A stretch of DNA of 64,000 bases from Synechococcus sp. 1G10 (GTDB lineage: Bacteria; Cyanobacteriota; Cyanobacteriia; PCC-6307; Cyanobiaceae), in the NCBI RefSeq assembly GCF_002252625.1, contig NZ_NQKW01000010.1:1-64000 (forward strand), read 5' to 3'. Below are positions 1 through 8,550 of the stretch, in pieces; the stretch's first letter is position 1, and each line of letters opens with the position of its first letter. The notes under the pieces are model-generated. The model did no database searches. It had not been told where the DNA came from and saw only the letters and a program-made list of their open reading frames with translations. The position numbers and the translations under genes were made by a program.

Positions 1-358
1 CAGTCTCTGCCTGAGATGCAATCGGGAATCACGCCGACGTCAAGGGTTCAGCCGTAGCGATGTTCGCTGCGAGCTGTCCTGCCCCCTGAACGCATACAGT
101 TGCTTTTTGCCCTGGCAAACCTTTGGATGGTTCGGGAACGAATACCTGATCCAGCGTAGTACAAGGGTTTAGTGAGTCTTAAAGGTCGACATTCATCCAA
201 ATATCAAAACAAAATGCATGCTGGAAACTGCCTGAACGTCTCTGCAAGGACTGGAGTGAGTGAATGGGGGCAAATTCTGCTCAGCATCGTCTCATTGACG
301 AGAATGAGACTAGGTTTTATGGGTTAAGCCGTCTTGATCAGAGTTTCCTTAAGACGCT
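1..358. other. Leading region without a supported gene
   Basis: No reading frame here has recognisable protein motifs or the strong third-position GC bias of the neighbouring genes. Composition is more A+T-rich than the following genes. An in-frame TAA at 350-352 closes the frame just before the hydrolase remnant starts. It could be the scar of an insertion that removed the hydrolase N-terminus, but no terminal inverted repeat or transposase was recognised. Confidence 0.5.
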
Positions 359-706
359 GGCGTAGCCAGCCTGCTGGTGGATGAGCTGGCTGCCAGTGAT
401 GGGGTGCGCGGCTGCATCTGTCTGGGCTATCCCTTCCACCCGCCCGGCAAGCCACTGCAGCTGCGCACCGAGCACTTGGCCGCCCTGCAGACCCCGACCC
501 TGATCCTGCAGGGGGAACGCGACACGTTCGGCCGCCGCGATGAGGTTGAGACCTACAGCCTCTCGCCGCAGGTGCAGCTGCGCTGGATCCCGAGCGGTGA
601 CCACAGCTTCAAGCCCACCCGCAGCTCCGGCCTCAGCGAGGCGGACAACTGGGCCATGGCGGCGGCCCTGAGCGATCAGTTCCTGCGGCAGCTGCTCAGC
701 TGCTGA
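359..706 (+). pseudogene. Alpha/beta hydrolase, C-terminal fragment
   Basis: About 115 residues resemble the C-terminal half of small alpha/beta hydrolases of the KANL3/Tex30 or dienelactone-hydrolase kind. Recognition starts at GVASLLVDEL, which in intact members follows the nucleophile elbow. The later part keeps the PTLILQGERDTFG strand with the acid residue and GDHSF with the catalytic His. Everything before the elbow, including the Ser nucleophile, is missing, and an in-frame stop lies at 350-352. A GTG at 377 could start a peptide, but it could not be an active hydrolase. I read it as a 5'-truncated remnant. Confidence 0.6.
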
Positions 707-796
707 GCACTGGCTTCCCAGAAGAAGATCATCGTCAGCAAGGGCCAGTTGGGGGTGGTTGTTGCAGCATGAAGTGCCCCTGATCTCGGCCCGTCG

Positions 797-1429
797 ATGC
801 CCGGACCCGAGCCGATTCGCTCCATTGACCCCGGCACCCTGGATAGCGGAGCGCTCTACCGGCTCTGCACCAGCCTGGTGGTGCCGCGGCCGATTGCCTG
901 GGTGAGCACGATCAGCAGCGAGGGGCAAGCCAACCTGGCGCCGTTCAGCTTCTTCAATGCCGTGAGTGATCAGCCGGTGGTGCTGATGGTCTCGATCGGT
1001 GCCCGGCGAGATCGGGAGAAGGACACCCTGCGCAACATCCGCCAGACCCGCTGCTTTGCCGTGCATGTGGTGGATGACCGGCTCGTCGGGGCGATGAACA
1101 TCACTGCCACCGACTACCCGCCTGGCACTGATGAATTTGATGCCGCCGGGCTGGCTGCTGTGCCCTGCAGCCGGATCGCGGCGCCACGTGTGCGGGATGC
1201 TGCCGCCTGCCTCGAGTGTGAGCTGCTCGAGCTGATCCCCGTGCCCGACACCACGTTCACGATGGCTCTGGGCCAGGTGGTGATGGTGCACGTACAGGAG
1301 CGTTGCCTGGGCGCCTCGGGTACTGCTTCGGCGGAAGCACTCCGCCCCTTGGGCAAGTTGGCCTCGAACGACTACACCCGCCTGGGGGAGGTGTTCGAGC
1401 TGGTGCGCCCCAGGATGGGGCAGGCATGA
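797..1429 (+). CDS. Flavin reductase-like FMN-binding split-barrel protein
   Basis: A 210-residue soluble protein of the flavin reductase-like (DIM6/NTAB) family, which binds FMN in a split beta-barrel. Family features are PRPIAWVSTIS near residue 32, NLAPFSFFNAVS near 50, and a KDTLRNIRQT segment followed by FAVHVV. Length is normal and the ATG start precedes a short unstructured leader. Members reduce flavin with NAD(P)H or act as oxidoreductases on unknown substrates; this sequence gives no substrate. The gene stands alone and ends directly at a hairpin, so it is probably monocistronic. Confidence 0.8.
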   Translation: MPGPEPIRSIDPGTLDSGALYRLCTSLVVPRPIAWVSTISSEGQANLAPFSFFNAVSDQPVVLMVSIGARRDREKDTLRNIRQTRCFAVHVVDDRLVGAMNITATDYPPGTDEFDAAGLAAVPCSRIAAPRVRDAAACLECELLELIPVPDTTFTMALGQVVMVHVQERCLGASGTASAEALRPLGKLASNDYTRLGEVFELVRPRMGQA

Positions 1430-1460
1430 CAAAGCCCGGTGACGAGGCCACCGGGCTTTG
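1430..1460. terminator. Bidirectional hairpin terminator
   Basis: A perfect 12-bp stem (CAAAGCCCGGTG pairing with CACCGGGCTTTG) with a 7-nt loop begins at the base after the flavin reductase stop codon. The stem has A/T-rich ends on both sides, so it can act on both strands. The T-run is short, so termination could be partial. Confidence 0.7.
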
Positions 1461-1467
1461 AAGCAAT

Positions 1468-1596
1468 TTAGTTGGTGGGGGCAGAGCTGCTGACGCTGGC
1501 ACCTGGGGCCAGTTGACAAGTGGGACTTCCCGTTTGGTCCTGGGCACCTGAGGCAGAGCCGTTAACGGTGCAATGGACGGCGTTGCAGTAAATCAA
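1468..1596 (-). CDS. Possible small Cys-containing protein (42 aa)
   Basis: An open frame on the minus strand converges on the 1430-1460 hairpin and stops 8 bp before it. It would start at TTG (1596), giving a 42-residue product beginning MIYCNAVHCTVNGSASG, with three cysteines and a Ser/Gly/Ala-rich hydrophilic tail. An in-frame TGA lies four codons upstream. No clear Shine-Dalgarno is visible and I do not recognise the family. The shared convergent terminator and the compositional regularity are the only support; it could also be the 3' remnant of a longer, pilin-like gene. Confidence 0.3.
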   Translation of the reverse strand: MIYCNAVHCTVNGSASGAQDQTGSPTCQLAPGASVSSSAPTN

Positions 1597-1889
1597 ACAG
1601 CCGCGTCACACGCCGGGGAAGTCAGTGATCCGTAGAAAGTGTTGGAGCAGGGACCGGATCGTCAGCGCGCTCCTGGCTGATGCTCAGGTGGGGCGTCTTC
1701 CATGCTTTGGAGCCTCCCGGTGGTCGATGCATTCACAATCGGACGGCCAGCTGCTGCCGGCACGTGCTGCAGCTCGATCGACAACGCTCTTCACCGGGGG
1801 CAACTGGTCTTCATGAAGAGGGCTTCATCGCTCCGCAACTGGCCCACTCGGCAGGCCTGGCAACACTTCCAAGGCTTGCAGGCTGGCGC
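1597..1889. other. Interval without a supported gene
   Basis: Several frames are open, but none has recognisable motifs or consistent codon bias. I see no RNA gene, repeat or insertion element here. Confidence 0.4.
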
Positions 1890-2078
1890 TCATCTCTGGG
1901 TGTCCGTCGGTTCTGGCGGCAGCCGCCGCTCCACCTGCAGAAACACGAGCCAGGCCACCCCGGCGCTGATGCCGCCGGTCCAATCGCTGCGCAGCAGCTC
2001 CACGATCGAGATCGTGCTGGCACCGATGCGGAGGCCGCGCAGCAGAAAGCGGCCCAGCTTCTCAAGGTTTGGGGGCAT
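1890..2078 (-). CDS. Small hypothetical protein with one membrane segment
   Basis: A 62-residue frame starting MPPNLEKLGRFLLRGLRIGA and ending in a hydrophilic RRLPPEPTDTQR tail. A hydrophobic stretch, ISAGVAWLVFLQVE, could form a membrane helix. The frame stays open upstream into the tRNA-Ser gene, so the ATG at 2078 was chosen as the first plausible start after the tRNA. No strong ribosome-binding site is visible. It lies just downstream of a possible coiled-coil microprotein on the same strand. Function unknown. Confidence 0.4.
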   Translation of the reverse strand: MPPNLEKLGRFLLRGLRIGASTISIVELLRSDWTGGISAGVAWLVFLQVERRLPPEPTDTQR

Positions 2079-2101
2079 GGTCAGGGGCTGCGGCTGGAGC
2101 T

Positions 2102-2194
2102 TCAGGTTGGCGGGAGGGTAGATCCCGCCAGCTGCTTGGCGATCAGCACCCCTTGCTGCTCCAGTCGATCGAGGCGTTGCTCCAGGTGCTGCAA
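2102..2194 (-). CDS. Possible coiled-coil microprotein (about 30 aa)
   Basis: This frame reads LQHLEQRLDRLEQQGVL followed by IAKQLAGSTLPPT and a stop at 2102. The leucine heptad spacing is typical of a short coiled coil and is unlikely in a random frame. The start is uncertain: TTG at 2194 or a CTG further upstream. It sits between tRNA-Ser and the 62-aa ORF, 23 nt before that ORF's ATG, suggesting a two-gene unit. Family not recognised. Confidence 0.25.
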   Translation of the reverse strand: MQHLEQRLDRLEQQGVLIAKQLAGSTLPPT

Positions 2195-2285
2195 TGCAGC
2201 CCCGCCGACCCTGATCCCAGCTTGGATCAGGGGAAGTTGTGGGGCGCAACGAGACCTGCCGGGAAGAGCAGTTTTGACCGAAAAA

Positions 2286-2370
2286 CGGAGAGGGTGGGAT
2301 TCGAACCCACGGAAGGTTTCCCTTCAAACGATTTCGAGTCGTTCGCTTTCGACCACTCAGCCACCTCTCC
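2286..2370 (-). tRNA. tRNA-Ser (anticodon CGA)
   Basis: Class II tRNA read on the minus strand: acceptor GGAGAGG pairs with CCTCTCC, the D-arm region reads TGGCTGAGTGG, the anticodon loop CTCGAAA gives CGA, there is a long variable arm, and the T-arm contains GGTTCGAATCC. The discriminator base is G, as expected for serine. The 3' CCA is not encoded. Confidence 0.95.
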
Positions 2371-2460
2371 AGGACCGACCTTCCGTGCCCACAGGCACCG
2401 ATGGCTCAGCCACGCGGCACTCTACGGATTCATCAGCACGAATTCATAAGCGGGTATGTG

Positions 2461-4530
2461 TCAGCCTGCTGCTCCCTCAAGCGATCCACTCGTACCGCTG
2501 GCGCTCCAACCCCTGGGCAGGCCAGGGGCTTCGCCGCTGAGCCACACCTGCCCGGGGCCAGAGGCGCTCAGCAGTTGCTGCTGGCGGGGGCTGGGCCGAA
2601 AACCCAGCCACACTCCCGCCAGCGATTCAGCATTGGGCTGGCCGCGATCGCTCCATGCCTCAAGCGACTGGGGATCGGGCAGCAGCCACCAGCGGTGGCG
2701 GCCGATGCCGAGATGGAGGGCCTGGCTATCGCCGCTGAGGGGAGCAAGGCTGAGGCCGGGGCTTTCCAGGCGCTGACCAGGCTGCAGGCCGCTCTGGCCA
2801 TCGTGACTGGAGACCAGCAGTGAGGTCTGGCCGCTCCAGCAGGCCGGATCGGTCGGAGCGACCGGATCAAGCAGCGTGATCCAGTCGTAGCGCTCCAGGC
2901 CGAGGCCACTGGCGAGCTTGCGGGCATCGGCGCAGCTGAAGTCATCGGCGCGGCCACTCACCAGGGCGCCGCGCCCCCGGTGGCGGGCTACCAGCAGATC
3001 GCCGCTCCAGCGGTGCACCAACAGCAGGGCATCACCGCCGAGCAGGGCCAGATGCACCGTCAACACCAGAGCCAGCCCCGCCGCCCCCAGCCGCCGCGGC
3101 CAGGCGCCGGCACCCGGCAGCAGCCAGGGCAGCAGTGAAAGACCGAAGAGCAGCACCAGGGCGGGCAGGGGGCGGCCCAGCTGCCACTGGGCCATCGGCA
3201 GGGCCGCGAAGCCGCGGGTGATCGCCAGCAACAGGCTGCACAGCGGCAGCAGCGGCCAGGCCAGCAGCGGCAGCAGGGGCGGCAGCAGCACCGCCGTCAG
3301 CGCCATCGCCATGGCGCCGAGTGTGAGCGGGGTGAGCAGGGGCGCCACCACCAGGTTGGCGGGCACGGCATACAGGGGAACGATGCCGAAATGGTGCAAC
3401 TGCAGCGGCAGGGTCCAGAGCGAGGCGGCCACGGGCACCGCCAGCCCCGCCGCCGCCCAGGCCGGCAGGCACCTGGTCAGGGCCGCCTCCAGGGGGCTAG
3501 CGGTGAGGATCAGTCCGGCGGTCGCCGCCACCGAGAGCTGGAAGCCCACGTCCTGAAGCCACCAGGGCTCCACCAGCAGCATCAGCAGAACGCTCAGCAG
3601 GAGCACCCCCAGGGGCCGGCTGCGGCCGCCGCTCTCAAGCACCGCAAATGCCACCCCACCCATCAGCACTGCTCGCACCACCGAGGGCTGGGGGCCCGCC
3701 AGCAGCAGGAACAGCAGCATCGCCCCCAGGGCCAGGAGGCAGCGGGGCAGCCGCGGCAGCCGTCGACCCAGGGTCATCACCGCCCCGAGCAGCACCGTGA
3801 GGTGGAAGCCGGAGGCGGCCAGGGCGTGGGAGAGGCCGGCGGCGCGGAAGCTGGCGCCCACATCCGCCGGCAATGGCACCACGGCGCTGCCAAGTACGAG
3901 GGCCGCGAGAATGCCCCCCTTGCGCTCCCCGCCCTGCTGGATCAGGGCGGCGGCCATGCGGCGGCGTAGATCGGCGATGGGGGTGGCCGGGCGCGCCAGC
4001 ACCCTCAGATCCGTGGCGGCCCCCAGGCGCAGCTGGCTCCAGATGCCGCGGCGGGCGAGGCGTTCCGCCGGACCGCTCAGCAGCGGATGGGGGCCGCTGA
4101 CCGGCCGCCGCAGGCTGCCGCTGGCCTCCACCAGCCAGCCCTGGCGCAGGGGCGGGCAGGGTTCCAGCAGCAGCTCAGTGTGGCCACCGGCCGTGCGCAG
4201 GGGCAACGAGCAGCCCCCCGCATCGCCCCGAGGGCGGGGATCGCTGGCGAGCTGACCGCGCAGCACCTGCTCACGGCCACTCTCGCCCTCCAGCAGCTGC
4301 ACCGGATCGCCCGGGCCTGGCTGGGGCTGGCGCCAGAGCGACCAGAGCAGCAGCGACGGGGCAATCACCAGCAGGGCCAGCGTCGGCAGCGGCCTGGCCC
4401 CCAGCTGCCGTGCCCGCCAGCAGCCGGTAGCCCCGAGCAGGAACAGGATGACCAGCCGGGACATGGCTGCCAGGGGCACGGTGCCGAGCGCCAGCCCCGC
4501 CAGGGCGAGTGACACCACCAGAAAGGGCAT
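2461..4530 (-). CDS. comEC: ComEC/Rec2-family DNA uptake channel
   Basis: A 689-residue integral membrane protein of the ComEC/Rec2 family, the inner-membrane channel that takes single-stranded DNA into the cytoplasm during transformation. Two hydrophobic segments and an OB-like soluble region (about residues 75-170) precede the competence core, recognised by GLSHALAASGFHLTVL near 233 and GPQPSVVRAVLMGG near 280, followed by many membrane helices to about 490. The C-terminal soluble part sits where many homologues carry a metallo-beta-lactamase-like domain, but no HxHxDH motif is visible, so metal binding is probably lost. It is the last gene of a glyQ, small ORF, comEC run. Confidence 0.85.
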   Translation of the reverse strand: MPFLVVSLALAGLALGTVPLAAMSRLVILFLLGATGCWRARQLGARPLPTLALLVIAPSLLLWSLWRQPQPGPGDPVQLLEGESGREQVLRGQLASDPRPRGDAGGCSLPLRTAGGHTELLLEPCPPLRQGWLVEASGSLRRPVSGPHPLLSGPAERLARRGIWSQLRLGAATDLRVLARPATPIADLRRRMAAALIQQGGERKGGILAALVLGSAVVPLPADVGASFRAAGLSHALAASGFHLTVLLGAVMTLGRRLPRLPRCLLALGAMLLFLLLAGPQPSVVRAVLMGGVAFAVLESGGRSRPLGVLLLSVLLMLLVEPWWLQDVGFQLSVAATAGLILTASPLEAALTRCLPAWAAAGLAVPVAASLWTLPLQLHHFGIVPLYAVPANLVVAPLLTPLTLGAMAMALTAVLLPPLLPLLAWPLLPLCSLLLAITRGFAALPMAQWQLGRPLPALVLLFGLSLLPWLLPGAGAWPRRLGAAGLALVLTVHLALLGGDALLLVHRWSGDLLVARHRGRGALVSGRADDFSCADARKLASGLGLERYDWITLLDPVAPTDPACWSGQTSLLVSSHDGQSGLQPGQRLESPGLSLAPLSGDSQALHLGIGRHRWWLLPDPQSLEAWSDRGQPNAESLAGVWLGFRPSPRQQQLLSASGPGQVWLSGEAPGLPRGWSASGTSGSLEGAAG

Positions 4531-4619
4531 GGAACCAGCGCCAGTCCCCGAAGGATTCCCAGCTCAAGCAACTCTGGTCGTCATCAGGTCGTCATCTATG
4601 CGTCATCTGGTCGCCAGCG

Positions 4620-4799
4620 TCAGCCGGGCAGGCTGAGCATCAGCTCACAGAGCTGGGGGCTGGGCAACTCCTGACCCAGCAGCGGAGCCACCAGGGCCGC
4701 CAGCGGCCTCAGCCGGCAGGGCCAGATCGCCCGCTCGGTGAGCCGGCCCGCCTGGTAACTGCCAGCGATCAGCACCAGCGCCAGCAGGTTGCGTTTCAT
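4620..4799 (-). CDS. Small hypothetical protein (59 aa) between glyQ and comEC
   Basis: A frame of 59 codons starts MKRNLLALVLIAGSYQAG and ends CELMLSLPG. The N-terminus resembles a short signal or membrane anchor (KR followed by a hydrophobic run). There are two cysteines, one mid-protein and one near the end. An AGGGAGG Shine-Dalgarno lies at proper spacing before the ATG, the best evidence that it is translated. It begins 24 bp after the glyQ stop on the same strand and ends 89 bp before comEC. Function unknown. Confidence 0.6.
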   Translation of the reverse strand: MKRNLLALVLIAGSYQAGRLTERAIWPCRLRPLAALVAPLLGQELPSPQLCELMLSLPG

Positions 4800-4823
4800 C
4801 AGCGGAGCCTCCCTGAAGTGACC

Positions 4824-5756
4824 TCAGGCCAGAGCCGGTTCAGCCGCCAGGGCGCGGCGCTGGTCGTCGCTGAGCAGGGGAAAGCCCAGGGCCTGCCGTT
4901 CCTGCAGCCAGGCCTCGGCCACCTGGCGCGCCAGATGGCGGATGCGGCCGATGGTGGCGGTGCGCTCCGTGACCGAGATCACGCCGCGGGCCTCCAGCAG
5001 ATTGAAGGTGTGGCTGCACTTGAGCACGTAATCCAGTGCCGGGGCGGGCAGACCAGCCGCCACCAGATCGCTGGCTTCCGCCTCATAAAGAGCAAAGAGC
5101 TGCTGCAGACGTGCGGGCTTGGAGGCCTCGAAGTTGTAGGTGCACTGGCCCTTCTCCGAGGCCAGCCAGAGATCGCCGTAGCTGCGCTGGCCGTTCCAGC
5201 TCAGGTCCCAGATGCTCTCCACATCCTGGAGGTACATGGCAAGGCGTTCGAGCCCGTAGGTGATCTCGATCGACACCGGCCGGCAGTCGAGGCCGCCGCA
5301 CTGCTGGAAATAGGTGAACTGGGTGACTTCCATGCCATCGAGCCACACCTCCCAGCCCACACCCCAGGCACCGAGGGTGGGCGACTCCCAGTTGTCCTCC
5401 ACGAAGCGGATGTCGTGGTCGCGCTGGCGGATGCCGAGGGCTTCGAGGGAGGCCAGGTAGGTCTCCTGGATGCCGTCGGGGGAGGGCTTGATCAGCACCT
5501 GGTACTGAAAATAGTGCTGGGCGCGGTTGGGGTTGTCGCCGTAGCGGCCGTCGGTGGGGCGGCGGCAGGGTTCGGGGTAAGCCACGGCCCAGGGCTCGGG
5601 GCCGATTGCCCGCAGCACCGTGTGGGGGCTCATCGTGCCGGCGCCCTTTTCCGTGTCATAGGGCTGCAGCAACAGGCAGCCCTGGTCGGCCCAGAAGCTG
5701 TTCAGGGCGGCGATGATGTCCTGGAAGTGCACGCTGCCGCTCGCCGATGGCGCCAT
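4824..5756 (-). CDS. glyQ: Glycyl-tRNA synthetase alpha subunit
   Basis: A 310-residue catalytic subunit of the bacterial (alpha2beta2-type) glycyl-tRNA synthetase, which activates glycine and charges tRNA-Gly in the cytoplasm. Family signatures include [33 protein letters not shown], the [19 protein letters not shown] segment and [17 protein letters not shown]. Length is normal. The beta subunit (glyS) is not in the window, as is common in cyanobacteria where the two genes are unlinked. Confidence 0.97.
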   Translation of the reverse strand: MAPSASGSVHFQDIIAALNSFWADQGCLLLQPYDTEKGAGTMSPHTVLRAIGPEPWAVAYPEPCRRPTDGRYGDNPNRAQHYFQYQVLIKPSPDGIQETYLASLEALGIRQRDHDIRFVEDNWESPTLGAWGVGWEVWLDGMEVTQFTYFQQCGGLDCRPVSIEITYGLERLAMYLQDVESIWDLSWNGQRSYGDLWLASEKGQCTYNFEASKPARLQQLFALYEAEASDLVAAGLPAPALDYVLKCSHTFNLLEARGVISVTERTATIGRIRHLARQVAEAWLQERQALGFPLLSDDQRRALAAEPALA

Positions 5757-5790
5757 GGGTTCGGGCCATTGTGGGACCGCAGCCGCACCC

Positions 5791-6255
5791 TCACCCTTTG
5801 GGAATGCGCAGCTTCTGGCCAGGGAAGATGAGGTCGGGGTCCTCGATCACCTCCTTATTGGCGGCGAAGATCTCGGTGTAACGGGCCCCGTTGGCGTAGG
5901 CGCGCTCGGCGATGCCCCAGAGGGTGTCACCCTCCTCCACCAGCACGAAAGTGGAAGGCTCCGCCGGTTTGGCGGTGGCGGCTGGAGCGGGCACCTTCAG
6001 GTCGGCAGCCTCCACCTTGCTGACCCCCTCCACATTGCCGGCGATCAGCACGGCCTTCTCGAAAGCCGCCTGGTCCTTGGCGTTGCCGGAGACCGTGGCT
6101 GCGCCGTTGGCGACGGACACCTTCAGGTCGGTGAGGCCAGGGTTGTTCTTCTCGATGTGCTGCTTGAGCTTCTCGCCGGTCTTGGCGGGATCTTCGCCAT
6201 GGTTGAAGACTTTCTTGCCGATGTTGGCGGCGAAATCGAAGAGTGGAACGCCCAT
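5791..6255 (-). CDS. BON and LysM domain protein
   Basis: A 154-residue protein resembling the YgaU/Kbp group. An N-terminal helical segment is followed by a BON domain (about residues 25-85; [18 protein letters not shown]) and a C-terminal LysM domain (about 103-152; [15 protein letters not shown] through [13 protein letters not shown]). No signal peptide is visible, so a cytoplasmic role is possible. E. coli Kbp binds potassium, but that function is not certain here. It lies between glyQ and menG on the same strand. Confidence 0.85.
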   Translation of the reverse strand: MGVPLFDFAANIGKKVFNHGEDPAKTGEKLKQHIEKNNPGLTDLKVSVANGAATVSGNAKDQAAFEKAVLIAGNVEGVSKVEAADLKVPAPAATAKPAEPSTFVLVEEGDTLWGIAERAYANGARYTEIFAANKEVIEDPDLIFPGQKLRIPKG

Positions 6256-6282
6256 GACGCAGCAGGCAACTGACTGACCCAG

Positions 6283-6996
6283 TTAAGCCACCAGAGCGAG
6301 CAGCCCCATCAGGCCGCCGGCCAGCGGACGGTGCCGTGCCCAGGCGAAACCGGCCTCGTGAGCCAGGTTCTCCTGCTCGCCGCCGCGGGGAAAGCGCTCC
6401 AGGCTGGCTTCGAGGTAGGCGTACTGCTCGGGCAGATCGAATAATCGCGCTGTGGGCACCACCAGCCGGCGCAGATAGAGGCGCTGGAAGGCCGCCGCCA
6501 TTGCCCCTGTGGGGGAGCTGGGGTCGGGGCGGTTGAAATCCAGCAAAGCCGCCCGCCCTCCCGGGCGCAGCAGCCGGCGCAGCTCCCTGAAGCCCTCGGC
6601 TGGATCAGCCAGATTGCGCAGTCCGTAGGCCATCACCGCCCCATCGAACGACTGGGGCGGCAGCCCTGTGGCCAGGGCATCGCCCTGGTGCCACTGCAGC
6701 GGCAGCCAGGGCTGGCGGGCGCCGCGGGCGGCGGCCACCTGCAGGGGAGCATTGGCGGCATCCAGGCCGATCACCTGCCCACCTGGCCGCACCTTCGTGG
6801 CCAGCACCAGTGCCAGATCACCGGTGCCACAGCAGAGATCAATCAGGCGCTGTCCCGGCCGCGGGCGCAGCCACAGCACCGCCTGACGTTTCCAGAGGCG
6901 GTGAAGCCCGAAGGAAAGCAAGTCATTGAGCTGGTCGTAGCGAGGGGCGATGGCCTCGAACAGCTCTCGCACCGCCTGGGGATCACCGGGCTTCAA
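6283..6996 (-). CDS. menG: Demethylphylloquinone/demethylmenaquinone methyltransferase
   Basis: A 237-residue class I SAM-dependent C-methyltransferase of the UbiE/MenG family. In cyanobacteria this enzyme adds the ring methyl group in the last step of phylloquinone (photosystem I quinone) synthesis. Signatures: FEAIAPRYDQLNDLLSFGLH at residues 13-32, the SAM-binding DLCCGTGDLAL near 53, and AYGLRNLADPAEGFRE near 128. The substrate assignment rests on the cyanobacterial context. Confidence 0.92.
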   Translation of the reverse strand: MKPGDPQAVRELFEAIAPRYDQLNDLLSFGLHRLWKRQAVLWLRPRPGQRLIDLCCGTGDLALVLATKVRPGGQVIGLDAANAPLQVAAARGARQPWLPLQWHQGDALATGLPPQSFDGAVMAYGLRNLADPAEGFRELRRLLRPGGRAALLDFNRPDPSSPTGAMAAAFQRLYLRRLVVPTARLFDLPEQYAYLEASLERFPRGGEQENLAHEAGFAWARHRPLAGGLMGLLALVA

Positions 6997-7020
6997 CGGC
7001 GGAGATGGAGCGGGGGACGC

Positions 7021-7410
7021 TCAAGACGATCGCAGGGCGGAGCAACGGCTGGGATCCACCAGGCAATCAAGGGATCCATCCCAGGGGAGCTTGACCGAAT
7101 CGAGGCTGACGCCTGGATCCTCAATGGGCTGGGGCAACCAAAGTGCGCGGCCGGCGAGGCGATTTGGACCTGTGAGGGTGAGCACCATCACAGTGGCCAG
7201 CCCGACGGCGGCCGAGCAGACCATGCAACCGGCGAGCATCAGCGAAAACTCGCGGCGGTCACTTGCCGACTGCATCAACTGAAGAGCCCAGGCAACCAAA
7301 GCAACCACCACAAACACCATCAGTAGGCCGAGGGCTGTGGAAAGAGGTGGCTGCAGGGCCGGCACGGGGAGAAAGGCGAGTGAGAGCCTAAATGAAGGCG
7401 TTTTAATCAA
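7021..7410 (-). CDS. Conserved-looking small membrane protein
   Basis: Up to 129 residues with two hydrophobic segments (about 27-46 and 55-80) and a polar C-terminus containing two cysteines. The longest start is a TTG whose last two bases overlap the hisF stop codon (TTGA), suggesting translational coupling; an ATG within the first membrane segment is less likely. It lies between hisF and menG on the same strand. I do not recognise a functional family. Confidence 0.6.
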   Translation of the reverse strand: MIKTPSFRLSLAFLPVPALQPPLSTALGLLMVFVVVALVAWALQLMQSASDRREFSLMLAGCMVCSAAVGLATVMVLTLTGPNRLAGRALWLPQPIEDPGVSLDSVKLPWDGSLDCLVDPSRCSALRSS

Positions 7411-8270
7411 TGTAACGAGAGTTTGCGATCGGCTGTGATTGCATCACCTCCGCCGGCCAGGGAAGGGCACTCAGCTTCCAGCGACCAAGCCTGCAGCGAT
7501 TCAGCCTCCAGCGGCCGCAGCTCCAGGCCCCGCGCCAGCAGCTCGCTCTTGATCGCCTGCACCGTGAGCACGCCGTCGTGGAGCAGGGAGGCCAGCAGCG
7601 CCGCTGAGGCCTGGCCCTCATCAAGGGCGGCGGCGATGTGATCGATGCTGCCGGCACCACCCGAGGCGATCACCGGCACCTCCACCGCCTCAGCCACGGC
7701 ACGGGTGAGGACCAGGTCGTAGCCGGCCTGGGTGCCATCGCCATCCATGGAGGTGAGCAGGATCTCACCGGCACCGAGGGCCACGGCGCGCTTCGCCCAG
7801 GCCACGGCATCGAGGCCGGTGTTATGCCGCCCGCCCTTGACATACACGTCCCAGCCGCTGCCATCCGGGCGGCGCCGGGCATCGATCGCCACCACGATGC
7901 ACTGGCAACCGAACTGGCGGGCCCCTTCGCTGATCAGCTCCGGCCGCGCCACCGCCGAGGAGTTGAGGCTCACCTTGTCGGCGCCGGCCCGCAACAGCTC
8001 GGTGATGCCCTCCACAGCGCTGATGCCGCCACCCACGGTGAAGGGAATGGTGACGGCCTCGGCGGTGCGGCACACCAGGTCAACGAGGGTGCGGCGACCC
8101 TGGTGACTGGCGGCGATATCGAGGAAGACCAGCTCATCGGCACCGGCGACGTCGTAGCGGCAGGCGAGCTCCACCGGATCACCGGCATCGCGCAGACCGA
8201 TGAAATTGACCCCTTTGACCACCCGGCCGTCGGCCACGTCAAGACAGGGAATGATGCGCCGGGCCACCAT
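7407..8270 (-). CDS. hisF: Imidazole glycerol phosphate synthase, cyclase subunit
   Basis: HisF forms the (beta/alpha)8 cyclase of the HisFH complex, making IGP and AICAR in histidine synthesis. The start [20 protein letters not shown] carries the catalytic Asp. FTVGGGIS near residue 78 and [12 protein letters not shown] near 218 bind phosphate. At 287 residues it is about 30 longer than usual; the extra C-terminal segment is low-complexity (repeated [13 protein letters not shown]) and follows the normal end of the fold, so it is probably a harmless tail. Confidence 0.96.
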   Translation of the reverse strand: MVARRIIPCLDVADGRVVKGVNFIGLRDAGDPVELACRYDVAGADELVFLDIAASHQGRRTLVDLVCRTAEAVTIPFTVGGGISAVEGITELLRAGADKVSLNSSAVARPELISEGARQFGCQCIVVAIDARRRPDGSGWDVYVKGGRHNTGLDAVAWAKRAVALGAGEILLTSMDGDGTQAGYDLVLTRAVAEAVEVPVIASGGAGSIDHIAAALDEGQASAALLASLLHDGVLTVQAIKSELLARGLELRPLEAESLQAWSLEAECPSLAGGGDAITADRKLSLH

Positions 8271-8315
8271 GGTCTCGCTGTTAAGGTTGCGCCACCCGAT
8301 CCAGTCGCGCCGGTC

Positions 8316-8549
8316 ATGTCCCAGGCTGCCACCTCAGGCCCCTCGAGCGCCGTAGTGATCGGTTCGAAGGTCAGGATCACGCGGGTGCGTGACCAGATCC
8401 CCGCCGAGCTGGTCGAAATGCTTCAGAGCGATGCCACCGGCACCGTCCGCGATTTCAAGATGACCGATGGCAGCGGCATCGGGGTGGTGGTGGAACTCGC
8501 CAACGGCAGCACCGGCTGGTTCTTCGACGACGAAATCGCTGCGGTCTGA
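8316..8549 (+). CDS. petP: PetP-like cytochrome b6f-associated protein (DUF2862)
   Basis: A 77-residue SH3-like protein with the cyanobacterial DUF2862 pattern: [37 protein letters not shown] and a WFFDDEI ending. From memory of the family, the Synechocystis member (Ssr2998, PetP) associates with the cytochrome b6f complex at the stromal side and affects linear electron flow. The ATG at 8316 follows hisF divergently by 45 bp and gives the usual length. The stop lies 1 bp before the chlG start, suggesting cotranscription. The symbol is by similarity. Confidence 0.75.
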   Translation: MSQAATSGPSSAVVIGSKVRITRVRDQIPAELVEMLQSDATGTVRDFKMTDGSGIGVVVELANGSTGWFFDDEIAAV

Positions 8550-8550
8550 T

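Noticed and set aside
338-1519. A 393-codon minus-strand frame over the start of the window
   Set aside because: It runs antisense to the hydrolase fragment and the flavin reductase, with a low-complexity product rich in His, Gln and Gly.
1890-2327. A 145-codon minus-strand frame reaching into the tRNA region
   Set aside because: Its first part is the antisense-free copy of tRNA-Ser sequence and lacks protein-like patterning; only the last 62 codons were kept.
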